Shown: positions 8,732-17,362, counted from the stretch's first letter. The stretch is 64,000 nt of DNA from Candidatus Falkowbacteria bacterium (GCA_026396835.1 JAPLWA010000004.1:372001-436000); one strand, 5' to 3'. Notes: generated by a model not told the origin, from the sequence alone. Numbers and translations: made by a program.

Positions 8732-10519
8732 TTACTTTTTGCTACTGTCTTTTACAAAAGTAACAACTTTATCGCCTTCTTTTACTCCGGAAGTAACTTC
8801 AACCATACCATTGTCTCCAGACAAACCAACTGCAACATCAGCTTCGCGCACAACATTGTTTTCTAAAATTCTAACAATATTTTTACCATTTTTTTCAATC
8901 ACGGCACGAGCTGGCATAATCAAAATATTTTCTTTCTTATTCGTCATGATAATTGCGCTAGCGGTCATACCTGGTTTAACATCACCTTTGCCAGCTGGAT
9001 CAAAACTAACTTTAACTTTGTAGTAAGTTACACCCTGAATAATAGTAGCGGCTGGCTCAACAAAATATACTTTACCTTCAAATTTAACATCGGGGCCTAA
9101 GGCGTCTAAAGTAATTTCGGCAGTATTGTTAAGTTTAACTTTATCAATATCAGTTTCTGAAATATCAACTTCAATTTGATAATTATTTTCTGTAAGTACT
9201 GACAAGAAAGCTTTAGCAGGCGTAACCTGTTCACCAACATCATAATTTACTTTAGTAATAATTCCTTTAATTGGTGATTTCAAAACATTGTCTGAAATTT
9301 GATTAGCGACTAAAGCTAAGTTTGCGCTAGCTTGCCCAACTTGTGCGCTAGCGACACCAAGATTAGATTGAGCATTATCAATTCTAGTCTGGGCTGAGCT
9401 TAATTGCTGATCACGATTTACTTTTGAGGTATTAACCGCGTTTCGCGCCGCAATCAATGCATTATCATAAGAAGCTCTTGCCTGGCTAACACTTTGCGTG
9501 GCTGATAAAACATTAGTATCATAAGATAATTTAGCATCATCTAAAGCCTGATCAGCTGACTGTAATGCAGTAATAGAAATTGAGACAGAATTTATCTGAC
9601 CTTCAATGCTAGCTTTAAAAGCGTCTAACTGAGCCTGACTTAAAGTTGAGGAAGTAATAGTATTTTCTAAAGCACTAAAAGCTAAGTTGCAAGCTGAAAA
9701 AACATCAGCTAAGGCGGACTGGGTGGCAATATTAGCAGAGTTTAAGTTTTCTAGACTGCGACTATTTTTTTCAACTGTCAGAGCGGCATTAGCTCGAGTA
9801 ACAGACTCTTTGGCTGCTGTATAACTATTTCTAGTTTGATTTAAGACACCACTATTTTTTACGCTAAGCGTTGGCTTAAGATTATCATCGTTAAGAACGC
9901 GATAGACTGAATCAAGGGCAGTATTAGCACTCGATAATTTATTATCAATTGTTGACTGCAAAGAATCAAACTTATTATCAACTATTCTTTGATAGGTTGA
10001 CTTTGTACTGGCAAGATTCGAATCAGCGGTGCTTATAGCTTGTTCATATGTAGTAACAGTGCTTGGTCCAGTATCACTAAGGTCATGCAAAGTTTTTTCT
10101 GCTTGTTTTACATTCTCGGATAAAGAAGCTGACAACTTATCATATTCACGACGGGCAGAATCAAAAGCAGACTGAGCTTGTCTAACATTAGCATTAGACA
10201 CATTTACGCTCGCCATGGCTTCTTGTTGTCGAATAGACAGATTAGAAAAATCAACTTCACCTAAGACTTGATCCGGAACCACTTGATCACCAACTTTTAC
10301 ATTTACTTTAGCTAACTGACCTGAACTAAGAAAATTTAATTCAATTTCTTTAGCCGGAGTTATAGTTCCAGTTTCACTGACGGTTTGTAGTAAAGTTCCT
10401 TTAGTAACATCAGCGGTTGTATATTCAATTTTGGCTGTTTTTGGAGCAAAGAGATACCAAGCTCCAGCCGCTACAACAACGACGATGATAGATATAATTA
10501 TAATTTTTTTCTTTGTCAT
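8732..10519 (-). CDS. HlyD/MacA-like membrane fusion protein with long coiled coil
   Basis: A 595-residue periplasmic-adaptor-type protein: N-terminal membrane helix (about residues 4-24), a split biotinyl-lipoyl domain (SGQLAKVNVKVGDQVVPDQ near 70, SPIKGIITKVNYDVGEQV near 415), a very long Ala/Ser/Gln-rich helical hairpin (about 100-405) and C-terminal beta-barrel and membrane-proximal domains. It is well over 200 residues longer than typical MacA because of the helical hairpin. In diderms such hairpins reach towards an outer-membrane channel; a Patescibacteria cell is thought to lack an outer membrane, so the extension is curious. It is the second gene of the abrB-led operon. Confidence 0.88.
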   Translation of the reverse strand: MTKKKIIIISIIVVVVAAGAWYLFAPKTAKIEYTTADVTKGTLLQTVSETGTITPAKEIELNFLSSGQLAKVNVKVGDQVVPDQVLGEVDFSNLSIRQQEAMASVNVSNANVRQAQSAFDSARREYDKLSASLSENVKQAEKTLHDLSDTGPSTVTTYEQAISTADSNLASTKSTYQRIVDNKFDSLQSTIDNKLSSANTALDSVYRVLNDDNLKPTLSVKNSGVLNQTRNSYTAAKESVTRANAALTVEKNSRSLENLNSANIATQSALADVFSACNLAFSALENTITSSTLSQAQLDAFKASIEGQINSVSISITALQSADQALDDAKLSYDTNVLSATQSVSQARASYDNALIAARNAVNTSKVNRDQQLSSAQTRIDNAQSNLGVASAQVGQASANLALVANQISDNVLKSPIKGIITKVNYDVGEQVTPAKAFLSVLTENNYQIEVDISETDIDKVKLNNTAEITLDALGPDVKFEGKVYFVEPAATIIQGVTYYKVKVSFDPAGKGDVKPGMTASAIIMTNKKENILIMPARAVIEKNGKNIVRILENNVVREADVAVGLSGDNGMVEVTSGVKEGDKVVTFVKDSSKK

Positions 10520-10527
10520 ATTATTAT

Positions 10528-10806
10528 TTATTTACCAAGCCGTAGCTTTAGCGTAGGCTGGTTTTTTGCTTTACCAACCACCTTACGCATAACTGAAAGT
10601 TGCTCAGATAAGTGAGAGGCAAATTCTTCAAAATTTGAAAGTTTCGACAAAACAATCATTCCATCTCCGGGGCTAAAGACCATAAGCTTTTCACCTTTTC
10701 TAAGGTCCATATCAGTACGAGCCTCAGAAGGAATAACTACTTGGCCTTTTTCGCCCATAGTAGTTGTACCAAAAAACTTATGATGATGACAATATTTTTT
10801 TTGCAT
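10528..10806 (-). CDS. AbrB/MazE/SpoVT-type DNA-binding protein
   Basis: A 92-residue protein. Residues about 12-58 form a swapped-hairpin AbrB domain (TTTMGEKGQVVIPSEARTDM, then LRKGEKLMVF). The C-terminal tail is basic. It is the first gene of the export operon, directly behind a consensus promoter, so it is probably an autoregulator of that operon (inference). The N-terminal His cluster (CHHHK) is unusual. No toxin partner is adjacent, which argues against a toxin-antitoxin role. Confidence 0.88.
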   Translation of the reverse strand: MQKKYCHHHKFFGTTTMGEKGQVVIPSEARTDMDLRKGEKLMVFSPGDGMIVLSKLSNFEEFASHLSEQLSVMRKVVGKAKNQPTLKLRLGK

Positions 10807-10816
10807 ATTTATTAAT

Positions 10817-10898
10817 TAACCCCTTCCCCATCCCTTCCCCTTTTTATTAAGAAGGGGAAGGGTGCCCGAATCGTAGATGAGGGCGAGATAGGGTTATA
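10817..10898. repeat. GC-rich palindrome between murB and abrB
   Basis: A hairpin of CCCTTCCCCTT against AAGGGGAAGGG, set within outer partly complementary C-rich and G-rich arms (AACCCC...AGGGTT). It lies in the transcribed leader of abrB, downstream of its promoter. It resembles the dispersed GC palindromes elsewhere in the window but has different arm sequences. It could be a repeat element or a leader attenuator. Confidence 0.6.
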
Positions 10899-10933
10899 CA
10901 ATTCCTAAAAGTAGGAAAAGTATGTATATTCCT

Positions 10934-10962
10934 ATTATAGATTAAACCTAAGAAATTGTCAA
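10934..10962 (-). promoter_or_regulatory. Consensus promoter of the abrB-export operon
   Basis: TTGACA (10962-10957), 17-nt spacer, TATAAT (10939-10934): a full sigma70 consensus match. Downstream are two direct AGGAAT repeats (near 10930 and 10908), a possible site for the AbrB-type product. Confidence 0.85.
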
Positions 10963-11904
10963 TCAAAAACCAAGGTACTGTACCTCCTCTTTTAGCTCAA
11001 TATTAAAGGTTTTTTTAACATCCTGCTTAACTTTATTGATTATAGCTAGTACGTCATCAGCTTTAGCTCCATTCTTGTTGACTATAAAATTAGCGTGTTG
11101 CTCGCTTATGGCTGCTCCTCCGCTACTAAAACCTTTTAATTTTAGAAGCTCGATTAAGTAACCAGCTCCGACTTTACCACCTCTAACCTTATCAGCTTGT
11201 TTAATTTGTTCGGCTAATTCTTTATTAGCTATTTCAATATCGCTAATAAAAAGATTTTTAAAAATACAACCGGCGCTTGGTTCTTTAGGCTGACAATCCT
11301 GACGATACTTTCTGTAGTTATCTACGGCTTCGGTAATAACTTCTTTATTACCTGGCGTTAAAGACAAAGTGGTCTGCCAAATTATAAAATGAGGTTCTTG
11401 CTTAAAATAACTGTGACGATATTCAAAACCACATTCTTCATTTGTAAATTCTTGCCACTCATTTTTTTCAGAATCAAAAGCTCTAACTAATTTAACGATT
11501 TTATCAAAAGAACCGCCGTGGGCTCCTGCGTTACCACGAACGGCGCCGCCAATTGAACCCGGAATACCAATCGCCCATTCCATGCCAGACAAATTATTAT
11601 CAACTGCCAATTGCGCGACATCCCAAACATTGGCACTAGCACCACAAATAATATTCGTGGCATCTACTTTTACTTCTGTGTTATTCAATTTTATGACTAA
11701 ACCTTTAACTCCCTGATCAGATACTAAAATATTACTACCACCACCTAACAAGGTAACGGGCAAATTATTTTCTTTAGCCCAAAACCAAGCATCTTCGGCG
11801 TCGTTCTTTTCACTAACAGTTATAAAATATTCAGCTGCTCCACCAATCTTAAAAGTTGATAGTGGCGCTAAAGGATAATTGGTTTGTAGTTTGTCTTCTA
11901 TCAT
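10963..11904 (-). CDS. murB: UDP-N-acetylenolpyruvoylglucosamine reductase MurB
   Basis: A 313-residue FAD enzyme that reduces UDP-GlcNAc-enolpyruvate to UDP-MurNAc with NADPH in peptidoglycan precursor synthesis. FAD-domain strings LGGGSNILVSDQGVKG and GIPGSIGGAVRGNAGAHG are present. The substrate-domain motif PSAGCIFKN carries Cys where E. coli has the catalytic Ser, as in the Gram-positive-type enzyme, and a conserved C-terminal Glu lies in KEEVQYLGF. It ends the run murG-(orphan)-murC-methyltransferase-murB. No ribosome site is seen. Confidence 0.95.
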   Translation of the reverse strand: MIEDKLQTNYPLAPLSTFKIGGAAEYFITVSEKNDAEDAWFWAKENNLPVTLLGGGSNILVSDQGVKGLVIKLNNTEVKVDATNIICGASANVWDVAQLAVDNNLSGMEWAIGIPGSIGGAVRGNAGAHGGSFDKIVKLVRAFDSEKNEWQEFTNEECGFEYRHSYFKQEPHFIIWQTTLSLTPGNKEVITEAVDNYRKYRQDCQPKEPSAGCIFKNLFISDIEIANKELAEQIKQADKVRGGKVGAGYLIELLKLKGFSSGGAAISEQHANFIVNKNGAKADDVLAIINKVKQDVKKTFNIELKEEVQYLGF

Positions 11905-11917
11905 AAAATACTTAATA

Positions 11918-12664
11918 TTATTTCTTAGTGGCTAATATGATAGCCTCCATTCTTTTTCTAAAAATTGTTTTAACATTATCAAATCCCAATTCTTTAAGAA
12001 TAGCCTTTTGTTCGCCTTCCTTGATCTGTATTTTTTCATCTTCATGATAATGCTTTGTCCACTCTTCTTTTATATCAGGTCGATTAATTTTGTCATAAAT
12101 ATTAAAATCTTTAATCTGCTCTTCAAGATCTTCCTTCTGTTGGCTTTCATCATCTCTAGCGTATTTGTCGGCGTTTATAAATAAGCCGCCAGACTTAAGG
12201 ACTCTAGCTATTTCTTTAAAAAATTTCTCTCTATACCCTATTGGCAAATTATGAATAACATAAGCTGAAGCAAAAATATTTGCTGAGCCATCTTCAACTT
12301 TTTCTAAAGCAGATAATAGATCGTCTTTTATAAAGTCAATTCTATCTACTTTATCTTTCAATGCTTCTTCTGCTTGCTTTAATGTTTTTTCTTCGTTATC
12401 AATAGCAATAACCTTAATCCTTTTATCTGCGTCTAAAATCCTAATTGTAGTAATGCCTGTTCCGCAACCAGCGTCTATAGCTTTAAATTCCTTTGCTTCA
12501 TCATTCAAAGAACAATAATTGGAAATAGTTTCCTTTATTGTATTTTGAAGTTCTTCGTGCCATGGAACTGATTTTTCAAACAAATTATAATCAGACCCTA
12601 AAATACCAGAGAATCGTTCGTTATAGTCGATTTTTTCTTTTTTAAAATCTTCACTATTCAACAT
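11918..12664 (-). CDS. Class I SAM-dependent methyltransferase
   Basis: A 248-residue protein with the Rossmann-type methyltransferase fold: motif I AIDAGCGTGITTIRIL (about residues 62-77), the acidic residue ending strand 2 in VIAIDNEEKT, and ASAYVIHNLP for motif IV. The C-terminal part is rich in Lys/Glu. The substrate is unknown. It lies between murC (5-bp gap) and murB (13-bp gap), so it is co-transcribed with wall-precursor genes, but nothing visible ties it to that pathway. Confidence 0.82.
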   Translation of the reverse strand: MLNSEDFKKEKIDYNERFSGILGSDYNLFEKSVPWHEELQNTIKETISNYCSLNDEAKEFKAIDAGCGTGITTIRILDADKRIKVIAIDNEEKTLKQAEEALKDKVDRIDFIKDDLLSALEKVEDGSANIFASAYVIHNLPIGYREKFFKEIARVLKSGGLFINADKYARDDESQQKEDLEEQIKDFNIYDKINRPDIKEEWTKHYHEDEKIQIKEGEQKAILKELGFDNVKTIFRKRMEAIILATKK

Positions 12665-12669
12665 ATAGA

Positions 12670-14064
12670 TTAAGAAATTAATTTTTCTCCAATTCTAAAC
12701 ACATCCCCTGCACCCATTAAAATAATTACATCTTTCTCAGTCGCTGTATCGCGAAGATAATTTTCCGCCTCAACTAAAGAATTAACAGTCATTATTTTTT
12801 GTTTATCAGTAGAATTAGTTTTAATTGCCGCAGCGACGCCCTCGTTAGTTATAGTTCCATCTTTTTCTCGGGCTGAAGAATAAATCGGCAACACCACAAC
12901 TTCATTAGCTTTCTTAAAACTCTTAGCAAAATCAGCTAAGAAACTTTCGGTTCTTGAAAATGTATGGGGATGAAAAATTACTCGAATATTTTTATTGGGC
13001 CATTTCTGCTTAGCGGCTTGCATTGTGGCTTGAATTTCTGTTGGATGATGAGCGTAATCATCAACTAAAATTGCGCCTTTGAATTCACCTAAAATCTGTA
13101 AACGTCTAGCCGTACCGGTAAACTCTTCTAAAGCGCGTCTAATTAAATGAAGTTCAGCGCCTAGTTCAATGCTCGCTGCAATCACGGCTAAGGCGTTTAA
13201 AACACTGTGCTTGCCGGGCAGAAGCGTAGCAAAAGTACCTAAATCAGATTCGCCTTCTTCATCTTTTAATCTAACTTTAAAATATTGCTTTTGATTGTTC
13301 CAGACAATTTCTGAAGCAGAATACATGGCATCAGCTGAAGTACCATAACTAATAACCTTAGCTTGGCAATTTGTTTTAGCTAAACGCTTAACAATCTTAT
13401 CATCAAAATTAGCAATTAAAGTTCCTGACTTTGGTAATTTTTTTATAAACTCGGCAAAAGCATTTTCATAGCTTTCTTCTGTTGGATAAAAATCAGGATG
13501 ATCATAATCAATGTTATTTAACAAAATCATTCTAGGATTAAAGTACTGTAATTTATTTTGATACTCATCAGCTTCGATAACTAAATAATTTGATTTGCCG
13601 GTTAAGCCAGCGCCATTAAACTGTGGCACTTGTGCACCAACCATAACATTTGGTTCTAAACCAGTTTTTTCCAAAACAAACCCGAGCCACGCGGTAGTAG
13701 TTGTTTTGCCGTGTGAACCAGCCACGGCTATACCGTGACGCAAATTAAAAATCGCGCCCAAGGCTTCAGCAAAAGTAACTAACTTTATTTTTTTCTCTTT
13801 AGCCAATTTTAATTCTTCATTATTAGTTTCGTTATAAGCTGTTGAATAAATAATCAAATCAAAATCACGAGCTAAATGTTCAACTGAAAAACCTTGGTTA
13901 ACTTTTATTCTCGCTCGTTCGAGGACTGCGTCAGTCATAAAAGTTTCACTGGTATCAGTACCAGACACAGAAAAACCTTCGTGCGCCAAAAACTCAGCTA
14001 GCATTGTCATGCCAACTCCTTTGATGCCAATCATGTATATTTTCTTGATTTTTGAGAAATCCAT
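12670..14064 (-). CDS. murC: UDP-N-acetylmuramate--L-alanine ligase MurC
   Basis: A 464-residue Mur ligase that joins L-Ala to UDP-MurNAc using ATP. The N-terminal Rossmann domain starts IYMIGIKGVGMTMLAEFLA. The ATP loop is AVAGSHGKTTTTAW (about residue 112). The central Glu/Asn region VIEADEYQNKL and the C-terminal VDDYAHHPTEI motif are both MurC-specific. Length is normal. It follows the orphan gene, whose terminator at 14077-14115 stands just ahead of the murC start, so murC probably has a separate promoter or relies on read-through. Confidence 0.96.
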   Translation of the reverse strand: MDFSKIKKIYMIGIKGVGMTMLAEFLAHEGFSVSGTDTSETFMTDAVLERARIKVNQGFSVEHLARDFDLIIYSTAYNETNNEELKLAKEKKIKLVTFAEALGAIFNLRHGIAVAGSHGKTTTTAWLGFVLEKTGLEPNVMVGAQVPQFNGAGLTGKSNYLVIEADEYQNKLQYFNPRMILLNNIDYDHPDFYPTEESYENAFAEFIKKLPKSGTLIANFDDKIVKRLAKTNCQAKVISYGTSADAMYSASEIVWNNQKQYFKVRLKDEEGESDLGTFATLLPGKHSVLNALAVIAASIELGAELHLIRRALEEFTGTARRLQILGEFKGAILVDDYAHHPTEIQATMQAAKQKWPNKNIRVIFHPHTFSRTESFLADFAKSFKKANEVVVLPIYSSAREKDGTITNEGVAAAIKTNSTDKQKIMTVNSLVEAENYLRDTATEKDVIILMGAGDVFRIGEKLIS

Positions 14065-14076
14065 AGCTTTAGCCTA

Positions 14077-14115
14077 ACAAAAAAAGCCCTAAAACACAAA
14101 AGTGTCTCGGGGCTT
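14077..14115 (-). terminator. Rho-independent terminator of the 14130-14861 gene
   Basis: Read on the minus strand: AAGCCC...GGGCTT outer stem with an inner ACAC-type stem, then TTTTTTTG. It lies within the murG-murC interval. Confidence 0.75.
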
Positions 14116-14129
14116 AATATTATTAATAG

Positions 14130-14861
14130 CTATTTCTGATAACAAGCTATTACGTAGAAATTTTTTAGTTTAAATGCTGAAGCAGCGCCGTTAGCATAAT
14201 CTTTAAGATATAAATATTTATCATTGATCTTAGTATGCAACAATGCTACACCACTACTCTCTGAATTATCAAATACATGAGGGGCGGCAATATGTATATC
14301 ATTTGGTAGTTTATGCTTACACATAGCATACAATTGACATAAACCTTGTGGTCCAACAATCATGCTTTTTTGATTTTCTAAAAAATGAAAAATCTCATAG
14401 AAGTTTGTATATCTAGTGATTATCTTAAATAATCTAACTCTATACATTTTCCTGGGCAAAAGTTTATCAACCTTTTTGCTATAGATACTATCTGTAATAG
14501 CACTACTCTCTCCAGACTTGCTAAAAAGCTCTGGGTAAACCGACCGATAACGTCCTAGGGTATTTTCATGTTTATAAATGCCGTCAACGTAAACATCAAA
14601 CTCGTATCTCGATGCTTCAAATTTTTTATCCAGTGAAGGGATTATCGGATATGGGTTGATACCAAAAACTTTTTTAACCAACTCTATCTTTTGGTTTGTA
14701 CTTGCCTCTAACATGGCAGACAATACCACTATATCAAAAGGTTGATTGCTGCTAAATGCTTCTGAAATCTTTTCTGTCAATTTTGACGCTAAATCCAAAC
14801 TAAATCTTGGATTTATGTTGTAAGGTAATTCTCTTAATTCTTTCATTTTTAAATAACTCAC
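14130..14861 (-). CDS. Orphan protein inserted between murG and murC
   Basis: A 243-residue soluble-looking protein that I do not recognise. It has no signal peptide or membrane helix. The C-terminal third holds a hydrophobic core with Gly and Cys residues (MIVGPQGLCQLYAMCKHKLP). The start is GTG at 14861, preceded by GGAAG in a hairpin arm; an ATG five codons in is the alternative. It has its own TTGACA promoter (inside the murG end), a leader with two similar hairpins, and its own terminator, so it looks inserted into the mur operon. Function unknown. Confidence 0.65.
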   Translation of the reverse strand: MSYLKMKELRELPYNINPRFSLDLASKLTEKISEAFSSNQPFDIVVLSAMLEASTNQKIELVKKVFGINPYPIIPSLDKKFEASRYEFDVYVDGIYKHENTLGRYRSVYPELFSKSGESSAITDSIYSKKVDKLLPRKMYRVRLFKIITRYTNFYEIFHFLENQKSMIVGPQGLCQLYAMCKHKLPNDIHIAAPHVFDNSESSGVALLHTKINDKYLYLKDYANGAASAFKLKNFYVIACYQK

Positions 14862-14866
14862 TTTCT

Positions 14867-14921
14867 TCCGGTTTTGTGCCGGACCACATTTTTTTGTTTT
14901 TTCTTCCGATTACTGTCGGAC
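14867..14921 (-). promoter_or_regulatory. Two tandem leader hairpins
   Basis: On the minus strand, GGTCCGACAGTAATCGGAAG is followed 17 nt later by GGTCCGGCACAAAACCGGAAG-like sequence: two copies of one hairpin (stems TCCGA/TCGGA and TCCGG/CCGGA, with compensated change). They lie in the 5' leader of the orphan gene, and the second contains the GGAAG near its start codon. Possible translational control element. Confidence 0.55.
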
Positions 14922-14931
14922 CAGATATAAT

Positions 14932-14960
14932 AAAATATCACTATTTAAGCATTCTGTCAA
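14932..14960 (-). promoter_or_regulatory. Promoter for the 14130-14861 gene
   Basis: TTGACA (14960-14955), 17-nt spacer, TATTTT (14937-14932), lying across the last codons of murG. The same hexamer pair and spacing precede the orphan at 60202-60858. Confidence 0.65.
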
Positions 14961-16041
14961 TGATATGAACTAAGCTAGCATTGGCATTTCGCTTCATGGC
15001 TTTAGCCATAGCATTGGAAAAAGCTAGCATCAATTCTTTTTCAGCTAATAAATTACTAATTTCTTTAACCAGTTGTTTAGAGTCTAATTTTGTTTGATCG
15101 AGCACGAGGGCGGCGCCGCAATCCTTAAAATATTTAGCATTATCTTCTTGGTGTGAATTTGGAATTGGAATAATAATAGTTGGCTTTGCTAAAAATGACA
15201 GTTCAGATAAAGTTCCTAATCCAGCGCGAGTTATAACTAAATCAGCTTCACTGATTGAACGAGCAATGTGAGCCGTGCCAAGCAAATCATAAAAATAATA
15301 GTTATCTACTTTTTCTCGATTCAATAATGGCTTTTCATTATGTTTGCCAGTAACATGCACAACTTTAGCAATTTTAGTTAAATCATCAAGTGACTCAACG
15401 ATTAAATTATTAATTGATTCTGAGCCAGTTCCACCACCTAAAACTAAAACTGTTGGCAAATCACCGACTGGTTTAACCTGATTAATATTTTCATAATCTT
15501 TAAACTCTTTTCGAATCGGATTTCCAATCCAAATAGATTTCTTTTTATAATCGAGTAAGCTCTTTTCAAAAGCTACGGTAATAATTTTGGCAACTGGCGC
15601 CATTAGTTTATTAGCGAGTCCTGGTCTAATATCTTGCTGATGAACTAAAACTGGAATCTTGAAAAACCAAGCCGCATAAGCCACTGGCACAGAAACGAAA
15701 CTACCAGCAGTAATAATTATTTGCGGTCTATAAGCGGCTAGAATAAACAATGATTGAAAAAAACTAATGGTTAGGTTAAATAAATCAGTAATATTACGAA
15801 CAGAAAAATAGCGACGCCATTTAGCAGCTAAAATATTACGATATTCAAAAGGATAATTAGCAACCATGGTTCTTTCAACGCCTTGCGCAGTACCAATCCA
15901 GAGCATTGAAACATCTTGATCATAATGAGCAATTAACTCATCAGCCACAGCTAATAATGGTGTAACTGAACCACCGGTTCCACCACCACTTAAAACAATT
16001 CGATATTTATTATTTTTCCTTAACTGTTTTAGTTTTTTCAT
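14941..16041 (-). CDS. murG: UDP-GlcNAc:lipid I N-acetylglucosaminyltransferase MurG
   Basis: A 366-residue GT28 enzyme that converts lipid I to lipid II at the inner face of the membrane. The N-terminal G-loop is VLSGGGTGGSVTPLLAVA. The second glycine loop is VLVLGGGTGSESIN. The UDP-GlcNAc motif region is LVITRAGLGTLSEL, followed by IPIPNSHQEDNAKYF. Length is normal. It overlaps the end of the TagA-Nudix gene by 32 nt, so the two are translationally linked. Confidence 0.96.
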   Translation of the reverse strand: MKKLKQLRKNNKYRIVLSGGGTGGSVTPLLAVADELIAHYDQDVSMLWIGTAQGVERTMVANYPFEYRNILAAKWRRYFSVRNITDLFNLTISFFQSLFILAAYRPQIIITAGSFVSVPVAYAAWFFKIPVLVHQQDIRPGLANKLMAPVAKIITVAFEKSLLDYKKKSIWIGNPIRKEFKDYENINQVKPVGDLPTVLVLGGGTGSESINNLIVESLDDLTKIAKVVHVTGKHNEKPLLNREKVDNYYFYDLLGTAHIARSISEADLVITRAGLGTLSELSFLAKPTIIIPIPNSHQEDNAKYFKDCGAALVLDQTKLDSKQLVKEISNLLAEKELMLAFSNAMAKAMKRNANASLVHIIDRMLK

Positions 16042-17203
16042 GATTATAAATTATTTCCCAATATTTTTTTAAAAATAACTCATAGTTAGTTTTATGGATT
16101 GGACTAACCGAACGAATTAGATCTTTGATATTAACCCATTTGTAAGCTTTGTGTTCATATTTATCAAGCTTAACCGCATTGCGTTCTCCATAATACCGCA
16201 TAATAAATAAAGTCTGCCTTTGGCCTTTATAGCCTCTGTTTGTATAATGCTTTGGCCAAACGTAGGAAACAAGACTATCAAAGCGACCAATAATTTGTAA
16301 ATTTTTAAGCCCGGTTTCTTCAAAGGCTTCTCGTTCAGCTGCTTTAGCAGCTTTTTCTCCAGCGTCAATTCCGCCTTGAGGCAAACCCCAATAATCACTC
16401 TTACCTAAACGATTCAAAATTAAAACTTCATCAAATTGATTAATTATTAAGGTTACAACATTGGGACGAAATTGAAAACGACGAATCTGCCAAGCCAAAA
16501 CTGTAAAAGTAAAAACTACCACGGCGTTAAAAATCCTTTTCCAGCGCCACGGTTGCATTATTAATCGCCATAACCACTCTATGCCCAGCGCCTGAAAAAC
16601 TTTTGGTGCTCGTTTTATTTTACCTGTTATAAAATCAAAGCTACCACCAACTCCCATAGCAATGCCAAGACGAGGAATATCACGCAAAAGATGTTTGCGA
16701 ATAAAATTATCTTGCCAAGGAGCACCTAAAGTAACAAACACAACATCAGGCTTAAAAGCTCTTAAATACAAGACATCATATTTCTGATATTCACGATCAA
16801 TTGAACAAACCAAAAATTTAAGATGAGGAAACTGTTTTCTTAAAGCTTGATTAATATCTTCGTCATTCGACAAACCATCTTGTCGATTTATAACCGCCAC
16901 GCGTAAATGTTTTTGATTAGCTAGGCTTAAAAGGAACTTAACTAAATTAGAACCAGCATAACGGTGGATATTAACGCCCTTCAACCAGCCAGCAAACTTT
17001 AAGCCAATGCCGTCCGGAATAGACAAATCAGCCCGATTGAGTACGGAAAAAAATTCCTGGTTATCTTGAGCCAGGAGAAGAAATTCTGGATTAGGAGTGA
17101 CAATATGGCCGCGGCGACGATTAAGTAGTTGCAAAATCGAGCGTTTTAGCTCTGAAGAGCTTAAAATATCAATTGTGACTCCGAGAATATGGATCTTTTT
17201 CAT
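16010..17203 (-). CDS. WecG/TagA/CpsF-type glycosyltransferase fused to a Nudix hydrolase
   Basis: A 397-residue two-domain protein. Residues about 1-245 form a GT26 (WecG/TagA) domain: VTPNPEFLLLAQ, IPDGIGLKFAGW, FVTLGAPWQDNFI and MGVGGSFDFITGKIKRAP are diagnostic; such enzymes transfer ManNAc(A) or similar sugars to lipid carriers. A short hydrophobic segment (about 226-243) follows. Residues about 250-390 form a Nudix domain with a complete Nudix box at 277-299 (GG-x4-E spacing, REAFEETGL), so it should hydrolyse a nucleoside diphosphate derivative. The fusion is in one uninterrupted frame. It is the first gene of the murG operon. Confidence 0.88.
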   Translation of the reverse strand: MKKIHILGVTIDILSSSELKRSILQLLNRRRGHIVTPNPEFLLLAQDNQEFFSVLNRADLSIPDGIGLKFAGWLKGVNIHRYAGSNLVKFLLSLANQKHLRVAVINRQDGLSNDEDINQALRKQFPHLKFLVCSIDREYQKYDVLYLRAFKPDVVFVTLGAPWQDNFIRKHLLRDIPRLGIAMGVGGSFDFITGKIKRAPKVFQALGIEWLWRLIMQPWRWKRIFNAVVVFTFTVLAWQIRRFQFRPNVVTLIINQFDEVLILNRLGKSDYWGLPQGGIDAGEKAAKAAEREAFEETGLKNLQIIGRFDSLVSYVWPKHYTNRGYKGQRQTLFIMRYYGERNAVKLDKYEHKAYKWVNIKDLIRSVSPIHKTNYELFLKKYWEIIYNHEKTKTVKEK

Positions 17204-17276
17204 AACAGCCGTAGAATTAAAATCAGCGTATTATTGCTTAATTTAATTATACTTTAGGCATACTTATAAGGCAATG

Positions 17277-17306
17277 TTGACACAAAAAGGCTAGATATTG
17301 TATATT
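17277..17306 (+). promoter_or_regulatory. Promoter of the clpB-like gene
   Basis: TTGACA (17277-17282), 18-nt spacer, TATATT (17301-17306). The CIRCE-like operator starts 3 nt downstream and covers the expected transcription start. Confidence 0.8.
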
Positions 17307-17309
17307 AAA

Positions 17310-17336
17310 TTAGCAATCTAGCAGTATGACTGCTAA
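17310..17336 (+). promoter_or_regulatory. CIRCE-like operator (HrcA site)
   Basis: TTAGCAATC, 9 nt, GACTGCTAA. This is the CIRCE layout (TTAGCACTC-N9-GAGTGCTAA) with one change per half-site. Its position at the transcription start fits HrcA repression of a heat-shock chaperone gene. Confidence 0.82.
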
Positions 17337-17362
17337 GTTATTCAAAATTTACAACTATTACT

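Noticed and set aside
14867-14921. Tandem repeats as a possible CRISPR array
   Set aside because: Only two copies, each a hairpin with a short A-rich gap, no spacers and no cas genes; no CRISPR is present in the window.
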